Source: JACKHA01 sp041401985
GTDB lineage: Bacteria; Planctomycetota; Phycisphaerae; Phycisphaerales; UBA1924
Reading direction: 5' to 3'
Assembly (NCBI GenBank): GCA_041401985.1
Contig: JAWKTE010000006.1
Span: forward strand, 62,001 to 126,000
Length of the DNA stretch: 64,000 nucleotides
Positions 17,372 through 25,918 of this stretch are shown here, one piece after another. Every line of letters begins with the position of its first letter. The first letter of the stretch is position 1. The notes beneath the pieces are model-generated. The model was not told the DNA's origin. It made no database searches and worked only from the letters and a program-made list of their open reading frames with translations. Both the position numbers and the translations under genes were made by a program.

Positions 17372-17956
17372 TTACTGGTCCGTCTGCACCGACGCGAACG
17401 TGCTCGGCGAGAACGAGCGGACCGAATCGACGAGCGGCTCGGAGGTCAGGCCGGCCGAGCCGCCGAGCACGAGGGCGAGCTGCGGGTCGAAGCCCTTCTC
17501 CTGGATGAGCCAGGCGGACCAGAGGGCGGCGGCCTCGGAGTGCTCCGAGCCGTGGACGAGCACGCGTCCGTTGGTCTCCTGGAGCACCTGGTCGAACTTG
17601 TCGACCATGGCCGGGGTGATGTCGGGCTGGATAAGGGGCATGTAGACGTAGCGCATGCCCAGGGCGTTGACGGCCTGGGACTCGGAGAAGTCGATGCCCT
17701 GGACCTCGTGCTGGTTCATGTTGATGACGACCTCGCCGCCGGAATGGGCGAAGCGTCGGAGGGTGTCTTGGTTGGGCTGGTTGGACATGAAGAGGTTGCC
17801 CGAGCGGTACATGCCCTCGACGCCGTCGTACTGGACGATGCGTTCGGCGGGCTGGTAGGGCTGGCTCTGGGAGCGCTGGGCGCTGCTGCTGGTTCCACAC
17901 CCGCCGGCGATCATGGCCAATGCCCCGGCCGAGACGATGCAAATCCGACCCACCAT
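17372..17956 (-). CDS. Lipoprotein with DUF442/tyrosine-phosphatase fold, catalytic Cys absent
   Basis: A 194-residue predicted lipoprotein (lipobox IAGGC, Cys20). The body resembles the DUF442/dual-specificity phosphatase-like family: MYRSGNLFMSNQPNQDTLRRFAHSGGEVVINMN, then a MRYVYMPLIQPDITPAMVDKF segment and the P-loop region VLVHGSEHSEAAALW. In active members the loop reads HCxxxxxR; here Gly136 replaces Cys and no Arg is present, so it should not be a phosphatase. It could be a ligand- or protein-binding derivative at the outer or inner membrane. The start at 17956 is fixed by GGAGGAGG immediately upstream, and transcription ends at the strong terminator near 17300. Confidence 0.72.
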   Translation of the reverse strand: MVGRICIVSAGALAMIAGGCGTSSSAQRSQSQPYQPAERIVQYDGVEGMYRSGNLFMSNQPNQDTLRRFAHSGGEVVINMNQHEVQGIDFSESQAVNALGMRYVYMPLIQPDITPAMVDKFDQVLQETNGRVLVHGSEHSEAAALWSAWLIQEKGFDPQLALVLGGSAGLTSEPLVDSVRSFSPSTFASVQTDQ

Positions 17957-18190
17957 GCGATCCTCCTCCATCCATTGGGCCGGGGTCGCTGGGCCGCCGG
18001 CCGGATCGCGGCCCAACGGGGGCCGGCGATGCGCAAGGGGGGCATCGGCGCGGTCGGGCGGCGGGTGAAGGGGTGGGAGCAGTCCGAGCGTGCGTCGTCC
18101 GGCTCGCGCAAGGGCTGGCGATTGGGAGGGTCCGAGAGGCCGTCGGCGTCGCCCTCCCCCCCGAAGCGCGTGGTCCGGTACGCTGCGGGC

Positions 18191-18796
18191 GTGAGCGATG
18201 AGGCGAACAGCAAGCGGCGGGGCGGCGGGCGGGTGCGGTCGGTCTGCGTGTTCTGTGGGGCGCGGGCGGGAACGGACCCGGCCTACGCCGAGGCCGCCCG
18301 TCGGGCGGCCCGGGCCATCGCGGGGCATGGGCTGCGCCTGGTCTACGGCGGGGGCAACGTCGGGCTGATGGGCGTGCTGGCCGACGAGGCGGTGCGCCTG
18401 GGCGTGCACGTCACGGGCGTGATCCCGCGTTCGATGGTTGATGTGGAACTAGCCCACACGGGCATCGAGCGCCTGCTGGTGGTCGAGACGATGCACGAGC
18501 GCAAGGCGGTGATGGCCGCCGAGAGCGACGCGGTGCTGGTGCTGCCGGGCGGGGTGGGGACGCTGGACGAGTTGTTCGAGGCGATGACGTGGAACCAGTT
18601 GCGCCTGCAGCGCAAGCCGATCGCGCTGGTGGACCTGCCGGTGGCGGGCGGGTCGTTCTATCAGGGGCTGCTGGGGTTCATGCGCTCGGCCCAGGAGGGC
18701 GGGTTCATCCTGCCGGCGACGCTGTCGCTGTTCCGGGCGGGGGCGAGCGTCGAGGCGTTGGTGGACGGGCTCGCGGCGTGGGATGGGGAGGCCTAG
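18191..18796 (+). CDS. LOG family protein (TIGR00730 type)
   Basis: 201 residues, GTG start. Contains the Rossmann-like core of the LOG/YgdH family: SVCVFCGARAGTDPAYAEAA at the N-terminus, VYGGGNVGLMG, and the diagnostic PGGVGTLDELFE followed by TWNQLRLQRKPIAL. Members are nucleotide 5'-monophosphate phosphoribohydrolases (cytokinin-activating in plants; base recycling or unknown in bacteria). The whole domain is present at normal length. No ribosome-binding site stands out before the GTG. The cellular substrate cannot be told from sequence. Confidence 0.9.
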   Translation: MSDEANSKRRGGGRVRSVCVFCGARAGTDPAYAEAARRAARAIAGHGLRLVYGGGNVGLMGVLADEAVRLGVHVTGVIPRSMVDVELAHTGIERLLVVETMHERKAVMAAESDAVLVLPGGVGTLDELFEAMTWNQLRLQRKPIALVDLPVAGGSFYQGLLGFMRSAQEGGFILPATLSLFRAGASVEALVDGLAAWDGEA

Positions 18797-18918
18797 GGTG
18801 CGGGGGCGGCGGATCGGTGGATCCGCCGATCGACGGAGGGTGCGAGCGGCGCGAGAATGGATCCCCGGCTTGAACGAGGGGCTCGTTCGGCGCACCGCGT
18901 TTCTGCGGGGAGGGGCAC

Positions 18919-19818
18919 ATGTCGAACCATGCAGGGGAACGGCTGCGGATGCTGCTGTCGGAGGGCACGGTCGTCGCGCCGGGGGCGTTCAACGCGCTGT
19001 GCGGATTGGCGGTGGCCAAGGCCGGGTTCCGGGCCTGCTATGTGTCGGGGGCGGCGACCAGCGTCGCGGCCGGCGTGCCGGACGTTGGCATCCTGACGCT
19101 CGAGCACTTCTGCCGCGTGATCAACGAGGTCGCGACGGCCTCGGGCCTGCCCGTGCTGGCCGACGCGGACACGGGCTTCGGCGAGAGCGAGATGGTGCGC
19201 CGGACGGTGTTCGAGTACCACCGGGCCGGGGCTGCGGGGCTGCACATCGAGGACCAGGTGTTCCCGAAGCGGTGCGGGCACTTGGACGGCAAGGCGCTGA
19301 TTCCGGTCGACCACGCGTGCGAGAAGGTGGAGGCCGCGGCCCGAGCGAGCATCGACTGCTCGGACGGGACGTTCGTGGTGTGCGCCCGGACGGACGCGCG
19401 CGGCGTGACGGGGATGGACGACGCGATCGAGCGGGCCCGGCGGTACGTCGAGGCCGGGGCCGACATGATCTTCCCCGAGGGGCTGTCGAGCGAGGCGGAG
19501 TTCGGGGCGTTCGCCAGGGCGATGGACGATCTGGGCGACGCCCGCCCGCACCTACTGGCGAACATGACCGAGTTCGGCAAGACGCCGATGATCCCGGTCT
19601 CGCGGTTCGAGGAACTTGGCTACTCGATCGTGATCTATCCGGTGACGCTGCTTCGGGTCGCGATGAAGGCGGTGGAGGAGGCGGCGGCGGCACTGAGGGC
19701 TGAGGGCACGGCGGCGGGGCTGCTGGGGCGGATGCAGACGCGTCAGGAGTTGTACGACCTGATCGGGTACACGCCGGGGACGGAGTGGCGGTTCGGGGCG
19801 GGCGACGGACGCGAGTAG
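18919..19818 (+). CDS. prpB: Isocitrate lyase/PEP mutase superfamily, 2-methylisocitrate lyase-like
   Basis: 299 residues of the PrpB/PEP-mutase TIM-barrel family. The Mg-binding Asp cluster (VLADADTGFGE, residues 79-89) and the lyase loop KRCGH (117-121, with the catalytic Cys) are present. They are followed by the conserved FVVCARTDA strand. The KxCGH loop favours C-C bond lyases (2-methylisocitrate lyase, splitting 2-methylisocitrate to pyruvate and succinate) over phosphonopyruvate mutases. No prpC or prpD is adjacent, so methylcitrate-cycle use is inferred from the family only. GGGGAGGGG precedes the ATG. The subfamily is fairly certain, the exact substrate less so. Confidence 0.85.
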   Translation: MSNHAGERLRMLLSEGTVVAPGAFNALCGLAVAKAGFRACYVSGAATSVAAGVPDVGILTLEHFCRVINEVATASGLPVLADADTGFGESEMVRRTVFEYHRAGAAGLHIEDQVFPKRCGHLDGKALIPVDHACEKVEAAARASIDCSDGTFVVCARTDARGVTGMDDAIERARRYVEAGADMIFPEGLSSEAEFGAFARAMDDLGDARPHLLANMTEFGKTPMIPVSRFEELGYSIVIYPVTLLRVAMKAVEEAAAALRAEGTAAGLLGRMQTRQELYDLIGYTPGTEWRFGAGDGRE

Positions 19819-19843
19819 CGAGTGGATTGTCGGTGCGCGATCC

Positions 19844-19975
19844 GCGCGAGCCGGGGCGTCCCCGCCCCGCGCCAGCCCTTGCGCGTCCGACTCACCGCGG
19901 ATTCGTCGAAAGCGAAGAGGGTTGGTGCCCGCAACGCGCTTTGGGGGGCCGGGGCGGGGACGCCCCGGCTCGCGC
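19844..19975. repeat. Family B inverted-repeat pair
   Basis: Left arm GCGCGAGCCGGGGCGTCCCC... at 19844-19869 and its inverse at 19949-19975, separated by about 80 unrelated bases, between prpB and ftsW. Each arm is itself a hairpin. Confidence 0.8.
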
Positions 19976-20018
19976 GCGGGTGGTGTGGTTGGGCGTCGTT
20001 GGTCGATAGTCTCCGTCG

Positions 20019-21269
20019 ATGCTCCGCCCCGGGCAGGTTGTTGTCCTTTGCGCGCTCGCCCTGCTGACGCTGGGTGTGGTGATGGTGTCGTCGGCGGGGA
20101 TGGAGGTCCAGACGCTCGGGAGCGTGGAGGAGGGGCCGCGGCCTGGGATCACGCCCCGGAGCATCCTCTTCAGCCGATCCTCGGCGTACTTCGCGCTGTC
20201 GCTGGCGGCGATCGTGATCTGCTCGGGCGTGCCGGTCGGGCGGCTGGCGGCGGCGCTCGAGCGGCGCGGCCCGACGGCGCCGCGGGCCTCGATCGACGGG
20301 CTGATGCCGACCGCGATCGGCGTCGTCGCGCTGCTGGCCCTGCTCGCGACGGTCTACCTGCCCGGCATCGGGCACGAGGTGAACTACTCGCACCGCTGGC
20401 TGCGGTTCCGGATCCCGGGGCTGGGGGCCCAGACGTTCCAGCCGTCGGAGATCGCCAAGTGGGGGTTGCTGGGGCTGCTGGCGTGGTACGCGGCCCGGCG
20501 CGGGGCGTACATCAAGCGGTTCCTGCTCGGGTTCGTGCCGGGCGTGGCGGCCCTGGGCATCGTCTCGGGTTTCGTCGCGGTTGAGGACCTGGGCACGGGC
20601 GTGCTGATCGCGGCGGCGGGCGGGCTGCTGCTGCTGGCCGCGGGCGCGCGGTTCTGGCACTTTGCCCTGTTCATCCCGGCGGGGGTGGCGGGCGTGGTGT
20701 TCCTGATCCTGACCAGCGAGTACCGCGTGAAGCGCCTGCTGGCGTTCCTTGATCCCTACGCCGACGCCCAGACGACCGGGTACCAGATGATCCAGTCGAT
20801 GGCGGCGATCGCCGAGGGCGGCGGGGCGGGGCGGGGGCTGGGCAACGGGCTGTACAAGTTCGGCTATCTGCCCGAGGACACGAACGACTTCCTGTTCGCG
20901 ATCATCTGCGAGGAACTGGGCATCGCCGGGGCCGCGGTCGTGGTGTCGCTGCTGCTGCTGCTGCTGTGGTCGGGCTCGAAGATCGTGGCGCGGGAGACCA
21001 GCCCGGTGCTGCGCCTGTTCGGCGTCGGGGTGCTGGCGACGATCGGGATCCAGTCGATGATCAATTTGATCGTGGTGACCGGGCTGGGGCCGACCAAGGG
21101 GATCGCGCTGCCGCTGGTGTCGTCGGGCGGCACGGGCTGGATCCTGACCGCGGCGTGCCTGGGGCTGCTGGCGTCGATGGACCACCACCACGCGATCGCG
21201 GACGCGGCGGGGAGCGACGAGTTGGAACCGGCGGACGAGGACGCGGAATCGGGCGTTGCCCTGGCTTGA
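20019..21269 (+). CDS. ftsW: FtsW/RodA/SpoVE-family peptidoglycan glycosyltransferase
   Basis: 416 residues with about ten transmembrane segments, matching SEDS glycosyltransferases that polymerise lipid II. Diagnostic stretches include SHRWLRF...FQPSEIAKW, the catalytic-region Asp in AVEDLGTGVLIA, and QTTGYQMIQSMAAIAEGG. The C-terminal signature GLGPTKGIALPLVSSGGTGWI follows. Its position directly upstream of murG, as in many division and cell-wall clusters, favours FtsW over RodA. Other dcw genes are not in the window. The extracytoplasmic loop after helix 2 is longer than usual. Some planctomycetes retain a peptidoglycan wall; these two genes suggest it is made here. Confidence 0.92.
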   Translation: MLRPGQVVVLCALALLTLGVVMVSSAGMEVQTLGSVEEGPRPGITPRSILFSRSSAYFALSLAAIVICSGVPVGRLAAALERRGPTAPRASIDGLMPTAIGVVALLALLATVYLPGIGHEVNYSHRWLRFRIPGLGAQTFQPSEIAKWGLLGLLAWYAARRGAYIKRFLLGFVPGVAALGIVSGFVAVEDLGTGVLIAAAGGLLLLAAGARFWHFALFIPAGVAGVVFLILTSEYRVKRLLAFLDPYADAQTTGYQMIQSMAAIAEGGGAGRGLGNGLYKFGYLPEDTNDFLFAIICEELGIAGAAVVVSLLLLLLWSGSKIVARETSPVLRLFGVGVLATIGIQSMINLIVVTGLGPTKGIALPLVSSGGTGWILTAACLGLLASMDHHHAIADAAGSDELEPADEDAESGVALA

Positions 21270-21316
21270 TGCCTTGAAGCCTCGTGCGTTCGTGCCTTCG
21301 TCCGCGCCAACGACAA

Positions 21317-21451
21317 TCGCGAGGCGGGGCGTCCCCGCCCCGGTCTCCCTTTGGCGCTCCGGGACGCGTCGTGACACGAGACGCGGTCGGGCGGACGATC
21401 GGAACGCGAGCATGGGTGATTGACTGGGGCGGGGACGCCCCGGCTCGCGCG
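21317..21451. repeat. Family B inverted-repeat pair
   Basis: Arms at 21317-21345 (GCGAGGCGGGGCGTCCCCGC) and 21426-21451 (inverse), filling the gap between ftsW and murG. The left arm differs from the family consensus by GAGGC for GAGCC. Confidence 0.78.
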
Positions 21452-21500
21452 CTTCTGGAACTCCCGTACCGTCGGATCGACGAGCGAGGCGATCCACGCG

Positions 21501-22688
21501 ATGCAGACCAGCCCCGACACGCTGTTCATCTTCGCCGGTGGCGGCACCGGGGGGCACCTGTTTCCGGGGCTGGCGGTCGCGGAGCGCATCGGCGAGCGGC
21601 TCGGCGAGCGCGCCGCGACGCTGTTCCTGTGCAGCCGGCGTCCGATCGACCGTTCGATCCTGGAGCGGGAGGGGGCTTCGTTCACGCCGGTGCCGGCGGC
21701 GCCGCCGGGGCTGGAGCCGCGGGCGATGTGGCGGTTTGTGCGCGGGTGGGGGCCTTCGCTGCGCGAGGGGCGGTCGGTCGTGCGCTCGGCCCGCAGGAGC
21801 GGGCGGCGGGTGGTGGTCGTGACCACCGGCGGGTTCGTGGCGGCCCCGATCGTGCAGGCGGCCCGGGTCGAGAAGTGCCCGGTGGTGATGCTGAACCTGG
21901 ACGCCGTGCCGGGACGGGCCAACCGGTGGATTGCGGGGCACGCGCGCCGGGTGTATACGACGGTGGCGCTCGAGGGCGGCGCGAGGCTGCGGACCAGGGC
22001 TGAGATTGAGGTGGTGCCGCCGATCGTGCGTCGAGCGGCGACGGCTCGCGGGACGCCCGCCGAGTGCCGCGAGTCGCTGGGGCTTGATCCGGCGACGCCC
22101 ACGCTGCTGGTCACGGGCGGCAGCCAAGGGGCGGCCTCGATCAACCGGTTTCTGGTGGCGTTTGCCAGGCAGCGGGGCGAGGCGCTGCGGGGCTGGCAGG
22201 TGCTGCACCAGACCGGCGGCTCGGGCAGCATGACGCCGGGCGAGGAGGACGGGGCGACGCAGCGGGCGGTGGTGGAGGTCCGGGACGCGTACCGCGGGGC
22301 GGGGGTGCGGGCGAGGGTCGTGCCGTTTTTGCGCGAGATGGGCCGGGCCTGGGGGGCGGCGGACCTGTGCGTGTGCCGCGCCGGGGCGGGGAACGTGGCG
22401 GAGGCGTGGGCGACGCGGACGCCGTGCGTGTTCATGCCGTACCCGTACCACCGGGACGAGCACCAGCGTCTGAACGCCGCGCCGCTGGCGGTCAAGGGGG
22501 CGGCGATGCTGGTGCGCGACGCGATCGGCCCTGAGGCGAACCTGCAAGAGGCAGGGCGGATGCTGGGGGAACTGCTGGGCGATCCGGCGGCCCGGGCCCG
22601 GATGGTCCAGGCACTGGCGGGCCTGGGACCGGCCGATGGGGCTGAGCGGGTGGCGAGCGGGGTGGTGGGGTTGGTGCAGGGGATGTAG
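21501..22688 (+). CDS. murG: UDP-N-acetylglucosamine transferase MurG
   Basis: A 395-residue GT-B enzyme that adds GlcNAc to lipid I to form lipid II at the inner membrane face. N-terminal glycine loop FAGGGTGGHLFPGLAVAE, second glycine-rich loop TTGGFVAAP, C-domain loop VTGGSQGAASINRF, and donor-binding region CRAGAGNVAEAWATRTPCVFMPYPY...DEHQRLNA. In many MurG enzymes this last stretch reads CRSGA...E and ...HQ.NA, so the active site appears intact. The start at 21501 follows a GAGG-containing site; the frame upstream is open only because it runs through the family B repeat. It acts immediately before the flippase and the SEDS/PBP polymerases, consistent with ftsW upstream. Confidence 0.95.
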   Translation: MQTSPDTLFIFAGGGTGGHLFPGLAVAERIGERLGERAATLFLCSRRPIDRSILEREGASFTPVPAAPPGLEPRAMWRFVRGWGPSLREGRSVVRSARRSGRRVVVVTTGGFVAAPIVQAARVEKCPVVMLNLDAVPGRANRWIAGHARRVYTTVALEGGARLRTRAEIEVVPPIVRRAATARGTPAECRESLGLDPATPTLLVTGGSQGAASINRFLVAFARQRGEALRGWQVLHQTGGSGSMTPGEEDGATQRAVVEVRDAYRGAGVRARVVPFLREMGRAWGAADLCVCRAGAGNVAEAWATRTPCVFMPYPYHRDEHQRLNAAPLAVKGAAMLVRDAIGPEANLQEAGRMLGELLGDPAARARMVQALAGLGPADGAERVASGVVGLVQGM

Positions 22689-22701
22689 GGGCCTGATTGA
22701 A

Positions 22702-22842
22702 CAGAGCCCGACGCGCGAGCGTCGTGGTCGATCACTGATGGCGGCGACGCCGCCGGGGTGACGACCGAGCCGGACCGCGACGCTTGCGCGTCGGGCTCTG
22801 CGCCGGTCGGGCTGGAAAGCCCGACCCCCTCGTTCGAAGGGG
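22702..22842. repeat. Family A inverted repeat plus a GGGCTGGAAAGCCC hairpin
   Basis: Family A arms at 22702-22733 and 22773-22805 enclose a GC-rich spacer. Immediately after, 22807-22842 holds a different element (GGGCTGGAAAGCCC followed by CCCTCGTT), which occurs as an inverted pair at 53423-53570. The arms here are mismatched in the core (CGCGAG against CTTGCG). Confidence 0.75.
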
Positions 22843-22985
22843 CTTTGTGTGACTCGCGGAGCGCGGCGACTGCGCGGCGGGTTGTTTCGGCGGCTGCGAG
22901 TGGCGCGTTTGGGGGCGGGGGCCGATGTAGGCCAGCCGTGCGCGGCGGTCGGTGGGCCGCGGGTGCGCGCGGGCGGAGGTGGATC

Positions 22986-23735
22986 ATGCGTTCGATCGGC
23001 GCTCGGGTGGTGGCGACGGGTCTGGTGGCCGGGCTGGTGGCGGGGATGGTGCTGGGGGCGGGGTGCGCCTCGTCGTCGAACTCGCGTCGGGCCCGGTGGA
23101 CGCCGCTGAGCGAGACCTCGTCGTACGGCCAGAGTTCGTCCAACGGCCAGATGATGACGGCCACGATGACGGTGCTGCCCGACACGCCGAGCAACCGTGC
23201 GGCGGCCCCGGCACCCTCGCGGGGCAGCGCGGCCCCGATCGCCACGTACCAGACGCGGACGCCCGAGGCGAGCGCGCCCGTGCGTCCGTCGCCGGCGCGA
23301 ACGGCGATCCCGACCGGCGGCGACCCGACCGGCATCGCGGTCGGCATCGATGCGGACGGCCAGGTGATCACCAGCGGCGACTTCCGCGGGCGTGTGGTGG
23401 TGCTGGACTTCTGGGCGACGTGGTGCGGGCCGTGCAAGGCCAGCAGCCCGTCGTTCCAGCGTCTGTCCGACCGGTTCGCGGGCGACTCGCGCGTCATCGT
23501 GCTGGCGATCCACACCGACGACAGCGGCGACCCGAAGGCGTACATGCATCAGAACGGGTACACGTTCCGCATGGTGCCGCGGGGCCAGGAGTTCGCGCGG
23601 CGGTACGGCGTGTCGGTGCTGCCGACGTTCATCGTGCTGGACCAGCGCGGTCGCGAGATCTACCGCGACATGGGGATGATGGGCGAGAGCCAGCGGGCGG
23701 AGGTGGAGGGGATCGTGCGCTCGGCGCTTCGGTAG
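22986..23735 (+). CDS. Thioredoxin-like (TlpA/ResA-type) lipoprotein
   Basis: 249 residues. A lipoprotein signal ends at LGAGC (Cys about 22). A Ser/Pro/Ala-rich spacer of about 95 residues follows, then a thioredoxin-fold domain with the redox motif WATWCGPC and the cis-Pro loop VSVLPTFIVLDQRG. Such proteins reduce or oxidise periplasmic thiols, for example in cytochrome c maturation or protein folding; the partner is unknown. GCGGAGG precedes the ATG. The domain is complete and both active-site cysteines are present. Confidence 0.88.
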   Translation: MRSIGARVVATGLVAGLVAGMVLGAGCASSSNSRRARWTPLSETSSYGQSSSNGQMMTATMTVLPDTPSNRAAAPAPSRGSAAPIATYQTRTPEASAPVRPSPARTAIPTGGDPTGIAVGIDADGQVITSGDFRGRVVVLDFWATWCGPCKASSPSFQRLSDRFAGDSRVIVLAIHTDDSGDPKAYMHQNGYTFRMVPRGQEFARRYGVSVLPTFIVLDQRGREIYRDMGMMGESQRAEVEGIVRSALR

Positions 23736-23745
23736 TTCGAGAGGC

Positions 23746-23919
23746 AGAACGCGGAGGAAGCGGAGGCGGACGCGGAGGTCGCGGAGAGAGGCTTGGGTTT
23801 GAGGCGTCGGCGATGGGGCCGTACAGCGCGAAGGACGCGGTCGCGCGCTTGTTCATCCGCTCATAACCAGATCAACCTCCGCGCTCTCCGGGTCAATCTC
23901 CGCGGCCTCCGCGTTCTGG
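23746..23919. repeat. Inverted pair of short-unit arrays (gcggag type)
   Basis: A left arm of CGCGGAGG-like units (to about 23790) is matched by an inverted arm at 23875-23919 (CTCCGCGGCCTCCGCG). The right arm stops two bases before the phhA stop codon. It sits between two convergent genes. Confidence 0.72.
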
Positions 23920-23920
23920 C

Positions 23921-24766
23921 CTACGCCGCCTTCTTGCGGCTGCTCAGCACCTGCTCCGCGTACTTGTTCATCGAGTCGCGGAGCTGCTCGAACGACTCGA
24001 GCACATAGAGGATCGGCTGGTAGTGGTCGATCTCGAACGGCGTGTCGCACACGCGGTCCAGGTCGAACGGGCGCCGGTCCACGTTCGGGCTCTTGAGCGC
24101 GTGGGGGCTCTCGCCGATCGAGGAGATCAGCCCCGAGCCGTAGAGCTTCACGCGTCCCTCCTCGCGGATCAGCCCGAACTCGACCGTGAACCAGAACAGG
24201 CGACCGAGCCGCTCGATGTGGTACGGGTCGTCGCAGAACAGCGCGGCCTTGCCGTAGGTCTGCAGGAACTCGGCGAACACCGGGTCGGCGTGCAGCGGGA
24301 CGTGCCCGAACACGTCATGGAAGATGTCCGGCTCGGGCAGGTACTCCAGCAGTTCCTTCGGACGCACCGTGATCGTCGTCGGGAACTCGCGATGCGCCAG
24401 GCACGCGAAAAACGCCTTGGCGGGCAGGTACCCCGGCACCGGGCGGCTCTGCCAGCCGGTCAGGGGCTTGAGGATCCTGTTGACGTGCTCGAGGTCGGGC
24501 ACCTGGTTCTTGTCGAGGTCGAGCAGGCGCATGCCGTTCAGGAAGACCTCGCTGGCCTCCTGCTCCAGCGTCTCGAGGCGGCGCTTGGCCATGGTCCGCC
24601 AGACCTCGTGGTTCTCCGGCGTGTACAGGTTCCAGCGCTGCTTGACGTAGAACGCCGAGGGGTCGATCTGTTCCGACGGCAGGAACGGGGCCCGGTCGGC
24701 CGCGGCCTGGGCGACGCGGCACTCTTCGCCGTCGATGACCTTGCTGTAGCGGATGTCGCTGCGCAT
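23921..24766 (-). CDS. phhA: Aromatic amino acid hydroxylase (phenylalanine 4-hydroxylase type)
   Basis: A 281-residue pterin- and iron-dependent hydroxylase catalytic domain without the eukaryotic regulatory domain. Iron ligands H150 and H155 (FHDVFGHVPL) and E196 (FWFTVEFGLI) are present, followed by LYGSGLISSIGE. The N-terminal part has the expected VWRTMAKRR...FLNGMRLLDL segment. It converts Phe to Tyr (possibly Trp hydroxylation in some bacterial members). No pterin dehydratase gene is adjacent. GGAGG lies six bases upstream of the start at 24766. Confidence 0.94.
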   Translation of the reverse strand: MRSDIRYSKVIDGEECRVAQAAADRAPFLPSEQIDPSAFYVKQRWNLYTPENHEVWRTMAKRRLETLEQEASEVFLNGMRLLDLDKNQVPDLEHVNRILKPLTGWQSRPVPGYLPAKAFFACLAHREFPTTITVRPKELLEYLPEPDIFHDVFGHVPLHADPVFAEFLQTYGKAALFCDDPYHIERLGRLFWFTVEFGLIREEGRVKLYGSGLISSIGESPHALKSPNVDRRPFDLDRVCDTPFEIDHYQPILYVLESFEQLRDSMNKYAEQVLSSRKKAA

Positions 24767-24834
24767 GGGGAGCCTCCGATGGAGCGTTCCACAGATGATA
24801 GTGGGGGAGCGACGGAGCGACCAAGCGAGGCCAC

Positions 24835-24926
24835 GCGTGAGCCGGGGCGTCCCCGCCCCGGTCTCTCGTTCGATCGCGAACGCCTCGCAGGCAAGAGGGG
24901 CCGGGGCGGGGACGCCCCGGCTCGCA
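24835..24926. repeat. Family B inverted-repeat pair
   Basis: Arms at 24835-24863 and 24897-24926 around about 33 bases of spacer. The right arm ends two bases before the stop codon of the next minus-strand gene, so it could form part of that gene's transcript end. Confidence 0.78.
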
Positions 24927-24928
24927 CG

Positions 24929-25243
24929 CTACGACAGCGCCCAGAACAGCAGCGGCGTTGTGACCACCAGCACGCCGACCACGATCGCCCACAGGCGGCG
25001 CTGGCGGGCCCTGTCCTTCGCGGCGTCGAGGTAGTAGCGTCCGTCGCCGGTCGGCACGATCAGCCCCTTGCGGACGGCACCCTCGAACAGCCACACGCCT
25101 GAGAGCCCGACACTGGTCGGCTTGCGGGCGGTCTTGGGCGACAAGGCCCCGGCCTTACGGAACGCCGACGCGGCCGAGGGCATCTGGCGGGTCAGCAGGA
25201 TCAGGGCGACGGGGTACGCCAGGGCGCCGACACGGAAGGGCAT
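24929..25243 (-). CDS. Small membrane protein of unknown function
   Basis: A 104-residue protein not recognised as a known family. It has a hydrophobic N-terminal stretch (residues 5-18, VGALAYPVALILLT), a polar middle with GLSGVWLFEGAVRKGLIVPTGDGRYYLD, and a C-terminal transmembrane helix (about 83-103, LWAIVVGVLVVTTPLLFWAL). The middle part resembles a short winged-helix-like or membrane-associated segment, but no function can be proposed. The start at 25243 has GGAG seven bases upstream. Both ends lie next to family B repeats. Confidence 0.6.
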   Translation of the reverse strand: MPFRVGALAYPVALILLTRQMPSAASAFRKAGALSPKTARKPTSVGLSGVWLFEGAVRKGLIVPTGDGRYYLDAAKDRARQRRLWAIVVGVLVVTTPLLFWALS

Positions 25244-25368
25244 GGGCACGCTCCAGGGGACGCCGCGGCGTCCCGGGTATCTACATCGGGCCGGGGCGGT
25301 TTGTTCATTGGGGCCGGCGGGCGCGGGGTTGCACAGGAATGGGCGGCGCGCCCCGCCCGACACATCAG

Positions 25369-25485
25369 CGCGCGAGCCGGGGCGTCCCCGCCCCGGTCCG
25401 GCTTTCCCCACGCGAGTCCGACCGTGGTACGAACCGGGCCGCGAACCGGGACATGAACCGGGGCGGGGGCGCCCCGGCTCGCGCC
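25369..25485. repeat. Family B inverted-repeat pair
   Basis: Arms at 25369-25397 and 25458-25485. The right arm has GGGGGCGCCCC where the consensus has GGGGACGCCCC. It lies between two divergent small genes; the rest of this 285-base gap is GC-rich and shows no other feature. Confidence 0.78.
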
Positions 25486-25528
25486 CCGAGGCGCGTGTCG
25501 GTGTCGGTGATCCGTTATGCTCTTCCCC

Positions 25529-25915
25529 ATGGACTTTGACGCACTCGTCGAAACCGCCCGCATGGGCATGAACAAGACCGGGGAGTTCGCGCTGCACAAG
25601 GCGGTGCTCTCGATCCCGACGTGGTACTTCATCGCCCAGGGCCAGGGCGACGACGTGCAGCCGCTGGTCGGGGCGGTCGAGGGCGTGCCGCACGTGCTGG
25701 CGTTCACGGAGGAGTTCCGGGCCGCGGGCTTCGCGGACATCCTTGGTCGCCAGCGGGGCGGCGCGGCCCCCGGCGTGCTGAACATGGACGTGCCCGACGC
25801 CATGGATTACTTCAAGATGCTGGCCGAGCACCGGGTCGAGGGCGTGGCCTTCAACTCGGGCGACTACGCGTTCGCGATCACGTTCACGCAGTTGAACGCG
25901 GCGGCGAAGGGGTGA
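25529..25915 (+). CDS. Conserved hypothetical protein, SseB-like size and layout
   Basis: 128 residues, soluble, no signal peptide or transmembrane segment. The pattern TWYFIAQGQGDDVQPLVGAVEGVPHVLAFTEEFRAAGF loosely recalls SseB N-terminal-domain proteins, in which a short strand is followed by a value-reporting (..FT..) segment, but this is a weak resemblance. The next gene begins three bases after its stop with TTG, so the two may be translated together. No function is assigned. Confidence 0.55.
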   Translation: MDFDALVETARMGMNKTGEFALHKAVLSIPTWYFIAQGQGDDVQPLVGAVEGVPHVLAFTEEFRAAGFADILGRQRGGAAPGVLNMDVPDAMDYFKMLAEHRVEGVAFNSGDYAFAITFTQLNAAAKG

Positions 25916-25918
25916 GGG

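Noticed and set aside
19743..23549. A 1268-residue minus-strand open frame across ftsW and murG
   Set aside because: The translation is Arg/Pro/His-rich with no motif, and the plus-strand genes are well supported.
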